Of a stretch of DNA of 64,000 nt, positions 34,126 to 41,863 are shown one piece after another. The position numbers and the translations under genes were made by a program. The stretch lies in assembly GCA_003149935.1 (NCBI GenBank), contig QAMH01000004.1:265160-329159 (forward strand). Reading direction: 5' to 3'. Each line of letters starts with the position of its first letter. The stretch's first letter is position 1. The notes beneath the pieces are model-generated. The model did not search any database. It had not been told where the DNA came from and saw nothing but the letters and a program-made list of their open reading frames with translations. The DNA is from Coriobacteriia bacterium. GTDB taxonomy: Bacteria > Actinomycetota > Coriobacteriia > Coriobacteriales > QAMH01.

Positions 34126-34497
34126 GTGGGTAAGAGGGTAGCCGTTATCGCGGCCGTGGTACTGGTTGCCGCGGTCGCCGTCGTTGGCTTTCGCTGGGGA
34201 CTCATCCCCGGGATGGCGAGCGGAACGTATTACACGCAGGTCGACAACACGCAGGTTCGGGAGCAGGAGTCGGATGGCGGCGTCATCGACTTCACGGGTG
34301 GCATGCCGCTGCTTTACACGCTGCCTTCCTATGACGAGAACGGAAGCGTGCAGGATTTGAGCTTTGGCACGGAACGCCAGCTTCGGGAAGGTGCGTACCT
34401 GCGACTCAACGTCCTTCCCGTCCGCGGTGTCACGGAGTGGCGCGAGGTGCACTACGAGGAGCTTCCGTCCGCGGTCCAGGCAAGAATGCGGCGGTAA
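34126..34497 (+). CDS. YxeA-family protein (DUF1093)
   Basis: A 123-residue protein with one N-terminal membrane segment or signal (VAVIAAVVLVAAVAVVGF). The mature part shows the YxeA phrases YYTQVDNTQV, YTLPSYDENG, REGAYLRLNV and GVTEWREVHYEELPSAVQ. The GTG start is set by GAGGAGG 8 bp upstream; the same frame is open further upstream only because it runs opposite the hydrolase gene. The family is of unknown function and often extracytoplasmic. Confidence 0.88.
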   Translation: MGKRVAVIAAVVLVAAVAVVGFRWGLIPGMASGTYYTQVDNTQVREQESDGGVIDFTGGMPLLYTLPSYDENGSVQDLSFGTERQLREGAYLRLNVLPVRGVTEWREVHYEELPSAVQARMRR

Positions 34498-34575
34498 GAA
34501 CGCAGCGTCGTGCGGTTCGCGTCCCCTCATCGCGTATCATGTACGAAGCATATACGCGCGACGAGAGGGGCTGTC

Positions 34576-34761
34576 ATGGAACGAACCGAAAGCGTCATCG
34601 AGTCTCCCGCGAGCATCCAGACGCGCCTGCGGCAGCCAGGGCCACTCCTCAACGAGCGTGGTGAGCTCGCGTGCGCGGGCTATGCGACGCGCCCGCTTTT
34701 GTCCTACGAGCGCGCGGCAATCGGCGCTCCTCCCTGGCGCATCAAGGAATGGTCGGAATAA
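34576..34761 (+). pseudogene. Truncated DUF2804 protein, N-terminal fragment
   Basis: A 61-codon frame that matches only the start of DUF2804 proteins (normally about 330-350 residues): PGPLLNERGELACAGYATRP, then LLSYERAAI and PPWRIKEW, where the family continues. Here a stop follows two codons later and the DNA becomes AT-rich. The rest of the gene is missing, so the breakpoint lies at about 34755. The HicAB module begins 230 bp downstream. Confidence 0.75.
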
Positions 34762-34921
34762 TTTGCAGCTGTCCCATAACTGGGGCGGGTTATTTCATTT
34801 CTTAGGCGTGGATTAAAACTTAAATTAGCAGTGGGCAACGGTTGCCCACCAGGTTGTCCCTCGGCAAGTCCCTAGCCTGATGTCGCAACGTTCAAAAACG
34901 ACGCAGACTAGGGACTTAATT
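34762..34921. repeat. AT-rich junction with two inverted repeats
   Basis: GTGGGCAAC (34831-34839) pairs with GTTGCCCAC (34841-34849) around one base. AAGTCCCTAG (34866-34875) pairs with CTAGGGACTT (34908-34917), with a short inner GTCG/CGAC stem. Base composition drops sharply relative to both sides. These look like terminators or ends of a transferred segment; I see no integrase or target duplication. Confidence 0.55.
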
Positions 34922-34970
34922 ATAAATCGTTTATGTTTTCATCATTTCATAATTCTAAATGGTTTATAAT
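34922..34970 (+). promoter_or_regulatory. hicA: HicAB promoter with two TAAA-N3-TTTA operators
   Basis: ATAAATCGTTTAT (34922-34934) and TAAATGGTTTA (34956-34966) share TAAA-N3-TTTA symmetry and centres 33 bp apart (three turns). The second overlaps a TATAAT -10 box at 34965-34970. HicB-type repressors bind such palindromes at their own promoter. Confidence 0.6.
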
Positions 34971-34994
34971 AAAAGCCTGAAAGGGGGATGGTGC

Positions 34995-35192
34995 ATGCCA
35001 AAGGAGTCGAGAGACACACGCAAGGTGATAGCACGGCTCCTAAGGGAAGGGTGGATCATGCGACAAGGCAAGGGCGATCATATGAATTTCCACAAGCCCG
35101 GATGCCCTGATCTCATCACCATCGATACCGGCGAGAAGCAGATAAAGAAGCCGATTTACAATAGGATCAAGAAGATTGTCGGCTGGGATTAG
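34995..35192 (+). CDS. hicA: HicA mRNA-interferase toxin
   Basis: A 65-residue toxin with the double-stranded-RNA-binding-like fold of HicA: SRDTRKVIARLLREGWIMRQ, then GKGDHMNFHKPG with the catalytic histidine (GDH), and the ending IKKPIYNRIKKIVGW. Length is normal. HicA cleaves mRNA and stops translation. The ATG at 34995 follows AAGGGGGATGG. It precedes hicB by 20 bp, the usual gene order. Whole module is lower in GC than its neighbours and sits at a gene breakpoint. Confidence 0.92.
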   Translation: MPKESRDTRKVIARLLREGWIMRQGKGDHMNFHKPGCPDLITIDTGEKQIKKPIYNRIKKIVGWD

Positions 35193-35212
35193 TCGTCTGG
35201 TAGGAGGAGCTC

Positions 35213-35671
35213 ATGGGAAAGTACGTATATGCGGCCATCGTCAGACCCGATGTGGATGATGGCGGTTTTTGGGCTGAGGTTCCAGATCTTCCGGGTTGCT
35301 TCGGACAGGGCGAAGATTACATCGGGGCGATCGAGAACGTCTTGGATGGCATCGAGACACACCTCGTGGCGCTCGCGGAGAGCGGCAAACCCATTCCCAA
35401 GGCCACGGTCATCAGTGCCGATGATGGCGATGTGGTTTATGTTTACGCTAAAACCGATGGCCTCAAGCTTGGCGTACCGACGATTTCCGCCGCCGAGGCG
35501 GCCAGGCGGCTCGGTGTCACGAAGGGCCGCGTATCCCAGCTCATCTCCGAAGGCCGGCTCGTTGCCGAGCGATCGGCTGCGGGCACTCAGGTCACCGTCG
35601 ACAGCGTCGAGGCGTATGCTGCCGGCAATCGCTCACCGGGCCGTCCCAAGAAGTCCGCTGCGATGGCGTAG
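35213..35671 (+). CDS. hicB: HicB antitoxin with C-terminal DNA-binding region
   Basis: A 152-residue antitoxin. Residues 1-70 are the degenerate RNase-H-like HicB domain: YVYAAIVRPDVDDGGFWAEV, PDLPGCFGQGEDYIGAIENV. Residues about 98-140 are an excisionase/MerR-like HTH (SAAEAARRLGVTKGRVSQLI), then an AT-hook-like SPGRPKK near the end. The N-domain neutralises HicA, and the HTH allows binding to the TAAA-N3-TTTA repeats upstream. A longer DNA-binding tail than the minimal HicB. Start behind AGGAGGAG. Confidence 0.92.
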   Translation: MGKYVYAAIVRPDVDDGGFWAEVPDLPGCFGQGEDYIGAIENVLDGIETHLVALAESGKPIPKATVISADDGDVVYVYAKTDGLKLGVPTISAAEAARRLGVTKGRVSQLISEGRLVAERSAAGTQVTVDSVEAYAAGNRSPGRPKKSAAMA

Positions 35672-35762
35672 GAGCCGAACACCTCTTCGTCCTAAGTCTC
35701 CCAGAAGGCCTGCTTGACGCCCAACATGTCGAGGTCACCCATGCACGTGGGGGCATTGTTCG

Positions 35763-36215
35763 CTAGAGACGCACCTTCAGACGCATGTGCAGGATGGGGA
35801 AGGGCTCGCCCTGTTCGTCGGTTTCCGAACGCCCAATGACCTCGAAGCCCTTGTGCTCGTAGAAGCCGCGGGCCTGGGCGTTTTGCTCGTTCACGTCCAC
35901 GTGCGTGACGCCCAGTTCGCGTATCGCGAGGTCCAGCAGCATCGCTCCCACGCCTTTGCCGCGATGCGCGGGATCGATGAAGAGCATCTCGAGCTTTCCG
36001 CCATCTACACCGGCAAAGCCTCGCGCCCGTCCGTCGTCATCGCACGCCGTCACAAGAGAGGGAACCGTTCGTATCGCCTCCGGCACGTATTGTGCGATGC
36101 GCTCGATGTCCTGTGCGCCCAGGAAGTCAAGCGTTGCTTCGACGGATGCGCGCCATACGCCCGCCAGCTCGTCTACGAGCGCATCGGTGCGGTCATGTGG
36201 CATCGTAATCTGCAT
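35763..36215 (-). CDS. GNAT-family N-acetyltransferase
   Basis: A 150-residue acetyltransferase. The acetyl-CoA loop is DPAHRGKGVGAMLLDLAI (residues about 90-107), followed by VTHVDVNEQNAQARGFYEHKGFEVIGRS, the YjaB/ElaA-like ending with RSETDEQGEPFPILHMRL. Start chosen at MQITMPHDR behind AAAGG; upstream in-frame codons encode a basic, low-complexity segment. Acceptor unknown; relatives acetylate small amines or protein N-termini. Confidence 0.85.
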   Translation of the reverse strand: MQITMPHDRTDALVDELAGVWRASVEATLDFLGAQDIERIAQYVPEAIRTVPSLVTACDDDGRARGFAGVDGGKLEMLFIDPAHRGKGVGAMLLDLAIRELGVTHVDVNEQNAQARGFYEHKGFEVIGRSETDEQGEPFPILHMRLKVRL

Positions 36216-36318
36216 CGGACGTGCCTTTCTCGGTGTGATCTCGCCGCATCTTAGCATTGCGCTTGGCCTCGGCAGGAGGCTATGCGATACCGTGCATTGA
36301 GGTGCATTTTGTCGCTGG

Positions 36319-36513
36319 CTACAGCAGCCCGTGCTCACGGTGCATGTCCAACATGGCCGACAACGTCATCTTGCGGGCGAAGAGCTGCTTGTAGGTGACG
36401 GTCTTGAACTTGCCGGCGGCCTTGAGCTCATCAAGACGTGCGATCACCTCGTCGAACTCCCGCACGATGTCGTCGCGCATCTCCCGGTATTTCTCAAGCG
36501 CTTCGTCAGTCAT
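36319..36513 (-). CDS. Small helical hypothetical protein
   Basis: A 64-residue, mostly alpha-helical protein: MTDEALEKYREMRDDIVREF, a second amphipathic helix (VIARLDELKAAGKF), and a basic end (YKQLFARKMTLSAMLDMHRE). No Cys, no membrane segment. Site GGGAGACGG about 9 bp upstream. Heptad-like spacing of I/L/V suggests a coiled-coil hairpin. No family recognised. It is divergent from the equally small gene at 36663. Confidence 0.6.
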   Translation of the reverse strand: MTDEALEKYREMRDDIVREFDEVIARLDELKAAGKFKTVTYKQLFARKMTLSAMLDMHREHGLL

Positions 36514-36662
36514 GGTCATCCGTCTCCCGCTCGTCGTCCTGTCTGTAGCATACTGCATCGCGATTCTGACATTCGGGAAAGATGACATGCCAGATTCCAT
36601 CGCCCCATCCTTCATTCTTGGACTAGAATATATACATCAGCATACAAACGAAGGAGGCCATC

Positions 36663-36980
36663 ATGGCTGACAAGGAACTTCTACATAAGATCGTGGAGAT
36701 GCAGGAACGTGTCATCGCGCAGATGGATTCGCTGAAGGACCAGGACCTCGTCACGAACGACCTCAGGAAGGCCGCCGACAAGGCTCAGGAATGGGCACGC
36801 GCGGTCATGAAGGAGGAGGGCAACGACAAGTCCTACCGCGAGTGGCCGCCCAAGCAGTTCGCCCACGAACTCAAGAAGCACATCAACGCGTTCGGAAACC
36901 ACGAGGGCACGCAACTCGTGCGCGAGTACGAGCAGCTCGTCGGAAAGCTGCCCTACGACGCCGATCACGAGCATGTCTAG
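36663..36980 (+). CDS. Small hydrophilic hypothetical protein
   Basis: A 105-residue protein with an excellent AAGGAGG site 6 bp upstream. Helical N-terminus (LLHKIVEMQERVIAQMDSLK), then a charged region with YREWPPKQFAHELKKHINAF and a His-rich end (DADHEHV). No domain, signal peptide or membrane helix recognised. It stands alone between a divergent small gene and an EamA transporter 47 bp downstream. Confidence 0.7.
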   Translation: MADKELLHKIVEMQERVIAQMDSLKDQDLVTNDLRKAADKAQEWARAVMKEEGNDKSYREWPPKQFAHELKKHINAFGNHEGTQLVREYEQLVGKLPYDADHEHV

Positions 36981-37027
36981 GCTACATCCCGTCATTGCGC
37001 TAGGCTTGTCGTGGCATTGACGGTGCC

Positions 37028-38008
37028 ATGCGTCGAGCGCGAGGTGACGAGAGGTTGACTGACGGCAAACGTAGGTTCTGGATTGGCGTGGCCATCACGC
37101 TGCTCGGCGGCGCCCTGTGGGGCGTGTCGGGCACGAGCGTGCAGTACCTCACGACGACGGGAGGGGCGAGCCCCGCGCTCGTCACGTTTCTGCGCACCTT
37201 GCTCGGCGGCGGGCTCTTCTTCGTCTTCCTGCTCCTGACCAAGCGTCATGTCGTCAAGACGATGTTTTCATGTCGGCGCACCGTTGGCGCCCTTTTCGCC
37301 TTTGGATTCGCGCTCTACGCCAACCAGCTCTGCTACGCGCAGACCGTGCAGATCACCAACGCGGGGACCGCGACGGTGCTTCAGATGCTGGCCAGCGCGT
37401 TCGTCATGCTCTACGTGTGTGTGACCCTGCGCAGGGCACCGCGTATCAGGGAGGCGATTGGTCTGCTCCTCGCGCTGTTGGCGGCCCTCTTCATCGCCAC
37501 ACAGGGCGATATTCGCACGCTCAACGTCCCGGCCGGCGGGCTCGTCTGGGGGTTGCTCACGGCTCTTTCGACGGCCGTCTACATCATCGTCCCCAAACGC
37601 TGTGGCCTCTTCGAGCGATACGGGAGCATGCCGGTGGTGGGGACGGGCATGCTGCTCGGTGCGCTATTTGCCCTGCCGGTCTATCTGATCCAGGGAAACA
37701 CGCTTGCCGACGCTGCGACTGTGCTGACGGCCTTCGGGGGCTTCGAGTGGCTCGTCTTTCTGGGTGGTCTCGTCGTGGTCGGCACCATCTGCGGATATGG
37801 CCTCTACTTGCACGGTGTCGCGATCGTGGGCTCGGTCAAGGGGTCGCTTCTGGGCGCCATCGAGCCCGTGAGTGCCACGGTGCTGGCGGCGTTGTGGCTG
37901 GGAACCGCGTTTACCGGCTACGATTTGGCGGGTCTGGTGCTCATGTGCGTCATGGTCGCGTTCGTCACCTCCGACGAAGACGATGCTTCCTCCGATGATG
38001 GTGGATGA
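37028..38008 (+). CDS. EamA-family (DMT superfamily) transporter
   Basis: A 326-residue exporter-type protein with ten predicted helices. First repeat: GGALWGVSGTSVQYLTTTGG and QITNAGTATVLQMLASAFVM; second repeat: GGLVWGLLTALSTAVYIIVP and VKGSLLGAIEPVSATVLAAL, the classical EamA ends. A charged acidic tail (SDEDDASSDDGG) closes it. An alternative TTG start at 37055 would trim nine basic residues. Third EamA gene of the window; substrate unknown. Confidence 0.87.
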   Translation: MRRARGDERLTDGKRRFWIGVAITLLGGALWGVSGTSVQYLTTTGGASPALVTFLRTLLGGGLFFVFLLLTKRHVVKTMFSCRRTVGALFAFGFALYANQLCYAQTVQITNAGTATVLQMLASAFVMLYVCVTLRRAPRIREAIGLLLALLAALFIATQGDIRTLNVPAGGLVWGLLTALSTAVYIIVPKRCGLFERYGSMPVVGTGMLLGALFALPVYLIQGNTLADAATVLTAFGGFEWLVFLGGLVVVGTICGYGLYLHGVAIVGSVKGSLLGAIEPVSATVLAALWLGTAFTGYDLAGLVLMCVMVAFVTSDEDDASSDDGG

Positions 38009-38376
38009 TGTTTCAGCAACGCCAGCGTGCGTTCGAAAAGCAGGCGCGCGACGGAAATCGGTAATCAGGCATTTTTGCCCTCGTATGTAAAGAATTTGCG
38101 AAAGTGCGAGGCTTCCAAATTACGCCTGCACGTTTTTTTCGATAGTGTGAGACGTTCGCGCGATTCGAGTACGCACTATCGAAAAAAACCTACATGAATC
38201 CAGGGTCATGTACACATAATCGAAAATTCTTTGCGTCTTTTGTCATCGAGCTACACACTTTCGAAAAAACGTTCCTATTTGCAATATCCAAACGCAATCG
38301 CAGAGGCCCGCATACGCAAGGATGCCGGCCACGTTTTCGCGACCGGCATCCCGTCTAATCGTATGTCTCGCGACGT
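38009..38376. repeat. Intergenic region with a 16-bp-arm hairpin and related CGAAAAA motifs
   Basis: GTTTTTTTCGATAGTG (38132-38147) and CACTATCGAAAAAAAC (38174-38189) form a perfect 16-bp stem around 26 nt. Related single copies follow: ATAATCGAAAA near 38216 and CACTTTCGAAAAAA near 38258. A second inverted repeat, GGATGCCGG (38320-38328) / CCGGCATCC (38343-38351), lies just past the end of the convergent AGCS gene. Between convergent genes, so likely terminators or mobile palindromic repeats. Confidence 0.6.
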
Positions 38377-40077
38377 TTACTCGTCCTTGCCGTCGTCTTG
38401 CATGCGACCCACGTAATCGCCGCGCTCCTCGAGGATCTCGAGCGTCGCGGCATCTTCCTCGGCACGAAGCGCACTCTCGGCATCGCGCTCGGCTTCGGCC
38501 CAGGCCTTCTCCTCGGCATGCTCGGCGCGCACGTCAGTTGCCTTCTTGTCATGCTTGGCGTTGGCAATCGCAAGAACCGAGCCGGTCAGCGCAAACAATG
38601 CGATGGCGTTGGGAAGCACCATCAGCTGGTTGAACATGTCCTGCAACTCCCAGACCAGGTCGATCTTGAGCACCGCGCCCAGGAACACGAAGAACGTGCA
38701 GATGCAGGCGAACACGAGGATCGTCTTCTTGCCAAAGAGGTATTCCCAGTTGAGCTTCGCAAAGAGGTTCCACGACAGGATCGTCGAGAACGCGAAGAAC
38801 AGCAGGCATATGGCGACGAAGATGTTGCCGCCGTTGGTGGTGAAGAACTGGCTGAACGCAACCTGGGCCATGTTGCCGTTGTCCAGGCCAACGGCCGCGG
38901 CCAGGGCGGCGGGGTCGTTCATATCGTCATCGGTAAGGACTGTATCGCCCTTCGCGTTGACGAGCGCTCCGTCCGAAATCACCATGCCCTCGCCGATAGC
39001 GTCGCCTTCGGCCTGCACGAACTCGACAACGGTGTCGTACTTGCCGGCGTCCTCGTAGGCCTTGGCCAGCGCGCCATCGCCCACGTAGAGGGTGGAGATG
39101 ACGACGAGCGCTGTCATGGTGACGACCACGAGCGTGTCGATGAAGACGCCGATCATGGCGACGACACCCTGCTCGTGCGGGTCACGTACCTCGGCGAGCG
39201 CATGCGCGTGCGGGGTGGAGCCCATGCCGGCCTCGTTGGAGAACAGGCCGCGCTTGGCGCCATAGGTGATGGCAGCGACGATGCCGAAGAACGCACCGCC
39301 GATGCCGGCTTGCGGGCTGAAGGCGCACTGGAAGATGAGCGCGAAGGCACCGGGGATGTTCTGCCAGTTCATGACGAGCACCACGATCGAGCCCACCACG
39401 TAGAGCACGGCCATGACGGGCACCATCTTCTCGGTGATGGAAGCCAGGCGGTGTATGTTGCCGATGAACACGAATCCTGCGAGCACGGCGATAATGATGC
39501 CTATCATCCAGGGTTCGATGGAGAATGCCGTGTTCATGGTTGCGGCGATGGAGTTCGACTGCACCATGGGGCCGATGAAGCCCAGGGCGATGATGACGGC
39601 CACGGCAAAGAAACCGGCAAGTGCCTTGCCACCCTTGCCCTTGAACGCGGTGGTGATGTAGTAGGCGGGACCACCGTGAACCGACCCGTCGGCGTCGACC
39701 ACGCGGGTCTTCTGCGCCATGACGGCCTCGGCATAATTGGTCGCCATGCCCAAAAGGGCGATAAGCCACATCCAGAAGATGGCACCCGGGCCACCTACCA
39801 GAATGGCACCGCAAGCGCCGACGATGTTACCGGTGCCGACCTGTGCGGCAATGGCCGTGGCCAGGGCCTGGAACGACGTCATGCCGCCGCCCTGCTTGCC
39901 GCCACGTAGCGAGAAGTCGCCGAAGATGCGGCGCCAGCCCTCGCCAAAGCAGCGGAATTGCACGAACTTCGTGCGAATGGTGAACCAAAGGCCCATCGCG
40001 ATGAGCAGGGTGAGTAGAACGTAATTAGACAGATACGAGTTGATCGTCGTGACGATCCCCAATAGTGCTTCTTCCAC
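38377..40077 (-). CDS. Sodium:alanine symporter (AGCS family)
   Basis: A 566-residue symporter. AGCS signatures are clear: GGGMTSFQALATAIAAQVGTG near residue 63-83, GPGAIFWMWLIALLGMATNY near 97-116, and GAKRGLFSNEAGMGSTPHAH near 290-310. Ten to twelve helices import alanine or glycine with Na+. Between the last helices is an extra loop of about 90 residues (VISDGALVNAKGDTVLTDDD), and the C-terminus has a long acidic cytoplasmic tail rich in E and A. GTG start behind GGAAGGG. Monocistronic. Confidence 0.93.
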   Translation of the reverse strand: MEEALLGIVTTINSYLSNYVLLTLLIAMGLWFTIRTKFVQFRCFGEGWRRIFGDFSLRGGKQGGGMTSFQALATAIAAQVGTGNIVGACGAILVGGPGAIFWMWLIALLGMATNYAEAVMAQKTRVVDADGSVHGGPAYYITTAFKGKGGKALAGFFAVAVIIALGFIGPMVQSNSIAATMNTAFSIEPWMIGIIIAVLAGFVFIGNIHRLASITEKMVPVMAVLYVVGSIVVLVMNWQNIPGAFALIFQCAFSPQAGIGGAFFGIVAAITYGAKRGLFSNEAGMGSTPHAHALAEVRDPHEQGVVAMIGVFIDTLVVVTMTALVVISTLYVGDGALAKAYEDAGKYDTVVEFVQAEGDAIGEGMVISDGALVNAKGDTVLTDDDMNDPAALAAAVGLDNGNMAQVAFSQFFTTNGGNIFVAICLLFFAFSTILSWNLFAKLNWEYLFGKKTILVFACICTFFVFLGAVLKIDLVWELQDMFNQLMVLPNAIALFALTGSVLAIANAKHDKKATDVRAEHAEEKAWAEAERDAESALRAEEDAATLEILEERGDYVGRMQDDGKDE

Positions 40078-40321
40078 GGATGTTCCCTTCCTTGACAACG
40101 GCTACCCATTATCAGAGAAGCGGAGGAAAAGTGGTTCAATTTCGAGTTATTTAACGTGACCGTGACAAACGGGTAGGCGATTTGCCACGCTGCTGCGATG
40201 GAGTAGCGAACGATCTCATTGCCAAATGTGACGATATTCTCACATTCCCATACACGTATTGTGTTTGACGTGGCGACACCATAGACTTGCTTAGCAATTG
40301 GATCATACGGAGGGATACGCC

Positions 40322-41140
40322 ATGACCGAAAGCGATGAAGTAGCAAGCATGACCGTCACCCCGCGAGTTCTACGCACGCCCGAGCTCACGGGCAACCTGC
40401 GCGCCCACAGCGTGCGCCTTCCCGAGGCCGCGCAGGAGGCAAGCGGCATACGCGTGCTCGGGCGCACCATCCGATCGATCGTCTACACGACCGACATCGC
40501 GATCATCCGCAACTGCGATGCCGATGCGGTCTTCGCCGTGTATCCCTTCACACCGCAGCAGATCATCTCCAAGGCCATCATGGAGGCCTCCGCGATTCCC
40601 GTGTTCGCCGGGGTCGGGGGAGGGACGACGGCCGGTCCGCGCTCGGCTGCGCTTGCGCAGGATGCCGAGGCCGACGGCGCGTATGGCGTCGTGCTCAACG
40701 CGCCGGCGAGCTATACCACGCTCGAGATGGTGAGCCGCGTCATCGATATCCCGGTGATCGTGACGGTCGTCGATGCCGATAGGGACGTGGTCGCCAATCG
40801 AATCGCCGCCGGTGCCTCCATCCTCAACGTCGCCGCTGGCGCCGCGACGGCCCAGGTGGTCGCCGATATCCGGGAGGAGTTTCCCGACGTGCCCCTCATC
40901 GCCACGGGCGGGTCGAGCGAAGAGAGTATCCGCGCGACGGTCGAGGCGGGCGCGAACGCGGTCATCTGCACGCCCCCGACCAACAAGGAGCTGTTCTCGG
41001 GAATGATGAAACGCTACCGGGAGTCCTCGGACATCCACGCGACTACGCCATCGAATGCCCGCGGCTTGTCGGACGCGAGCCTACGCGAAATCGAGGCGCG
41101 TCTGCGTGAGATTCGCGACGCCGGCTTCCTCGATCGCTAA
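40322..41140 (+). CDS. Conserved TIM-barrel protein of unknown function
   Basis: A 272-residue (beta/alpha)8-type protein. The pattern RSIVYTTDIAIIRNCDADAV, FAVYPFTPQQIISKAIMEAS, PVFAGVGGGTTAGPRSAALA, then DIPVIVTVVDAD, AGASILNVAAG and PLIATGGSSEESI is a run of strand-helix units with a phosphate-binding GG near the end. Homologues I remember from Firmicutes are labelled only 'hydrolase'. No membrane segments. A C-terminal helix pair (REIEARLREIRDAGF) follows the barrel. Monocistronic, with a GGAGGG site. Confidence 0.7.
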   Translation: MTESDEVASMTVTPRVLRTPELTGNLRAHSVRLPEAAQEASGIRVLGRTIRSIVYTTDIAIIRNCDADAVFAVYPFTPQQIISKAIMEASAIPVFAGVGGGTTAGPRSAALAQDAEADGAYGVVLNAPASYTTLEMVSRVIDIPVIVTVVDADRDVVANRIAAGASILNVAAGAATAQVVADIREEFPDVPLIATGGSSEESIRATVEAGANAVICTPPTNKELFSGMMKRYRESSDIHATTPSNARGLSDASLREIEARLREIRDAGFLDR

Positions 41141-41157
41141 CTGGCGCGGACCAGGTG

Positions 41158-41360
41158 GTGCCACATCGGCGAAAGTTGTCGTTTGTGGCACGTTTTGGGC
41201 CTGGTGCTGGCGAGTATTGACGATTGGGGCGCGTGTGATTGCCCCAATCGCGCCTTTTCGTCACGTTTTGCCGAATATGATCGTTTGGGGCGCATTCGAT
41301 GTACCACAAACGAACATCTCGGTCAGCTTACTCCATGTAACGTGCCACAAACGCACATAG
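41158..41360. repeat. Cluster of inverted repeats built on GTGCCACA/CAAACG
   Basis: GTGCCACA (41158-41165) pairs with TGTGGCAC (41184-41191). GATTGGGGC (41222-41230) pairs with GCCCCAATC (41241-41249) and is followed by CGCCTTTT, a possible terminator for the gene ending at 41140. TCGTTTG (41281-41287) pairs with CAAACGA (41306-41312). A further GTGCCACAAACGCACAT copy lies at 41342. A relative, GTGCCCCATTCGCACAT, is at 49142. Confidence 0.55.
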
Positions 41361-41434
41361 CCGGCATGTCCCAAATCGCGCATGGGCTGGCCGGGGCAGA
41401 CGGGTCTCGTAGGACGCTCGCAGACCGCAAGCAC

Positions 41435-41863
41435 CTATGTGCCGCTTGCCTTGCGCGTTCCCAGCTTGCCGACCAGGTGCCGGACGGCTGAGATGGGGTG
41501 CTTCTTCAGCATACGCGGTCCCGCGTAACGCATCACCTGACGAATCCGCTCGCGCATGGCAGGGGCGTAGCAGTGGTTGGAGCACACCTCGCAGCTCACC
41601 TTCTCGCCCATGCGACGGCACCGCTGCGTCCTTAGGCACGCGTAGTCATCGAGGGCCTTGCATGCGGGGCAGACGGGCTCGCCGCAGATGGCTCGCTCGC
41701 TGCGCTCGTCCTTTGGGTGGTTGCCCGCGCAGTAGATTGCCACCATCTGAGACACGGTTTTCGTCTCCCGCTCGCGCTTGCGCCGGATGGTGGCGCTTTC
41801 GCTTTGCGCTTGAGTCGGAGTGCGCCTGGTGGTGTCGTTCATAACGGAATCGGCTTGTCTCAC
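41435..41863 (-). CDS. YgbA-type 'nitrous oxide-stimulated promoter' family protein
   Basis: A 142-residue basic protein with several cysteine pairs. After a variable N-terminus comes a Cys-rich core: MVAIYCAGNHP, CGEPVCPACKALDDYACLRTQRC, then GEKVSCEVCSNHCY and MRERIRQVMRYAGPRMLKKHPISAVRHLV, the last being the YgbA_NO hallmark. The cysteines probably bind a metal or FeS cluster. YgbA in enterics is induced by NO and helps growth under nitrosative stress. GTG start at the stop codon of the ABC exporter gene, so coupled to it. Confidence 0.85.
   Translation of the reverse strand: MRQADSVMNDTTRRTPTQAQSESATIRRKRERETKTVSQMVAIYCAGNHPKDERSERAICGEPVCPACKALDDYACLRTQRCRRMGEKVSCEVCSNHCYAPAMRERIRQVMRYAGPRMLKKHPISAVRHLVGKLGTRKASGT

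Noticed and set aside
34831..34917. Attachment site or transposon ends at the HicAB junction
   Set aside because: Inverted repeats exist, but no integrase, transposase or flanking target duplication is visible in the window.
35672..35762. Minus-strand peptide ending MLGVKQAFWET in the gap after hicB
   Set aside because: Only about 25 codons, no start and no recognisable family; it could be a remnant, but the evidence is too thin.
38398..39909. 503-codon plus-strand frame opposite the AGCS symporter
   Set aside because: Antisense shadow of a well-recognised transporter, of H/D/G/E-rich low-complexity composition.
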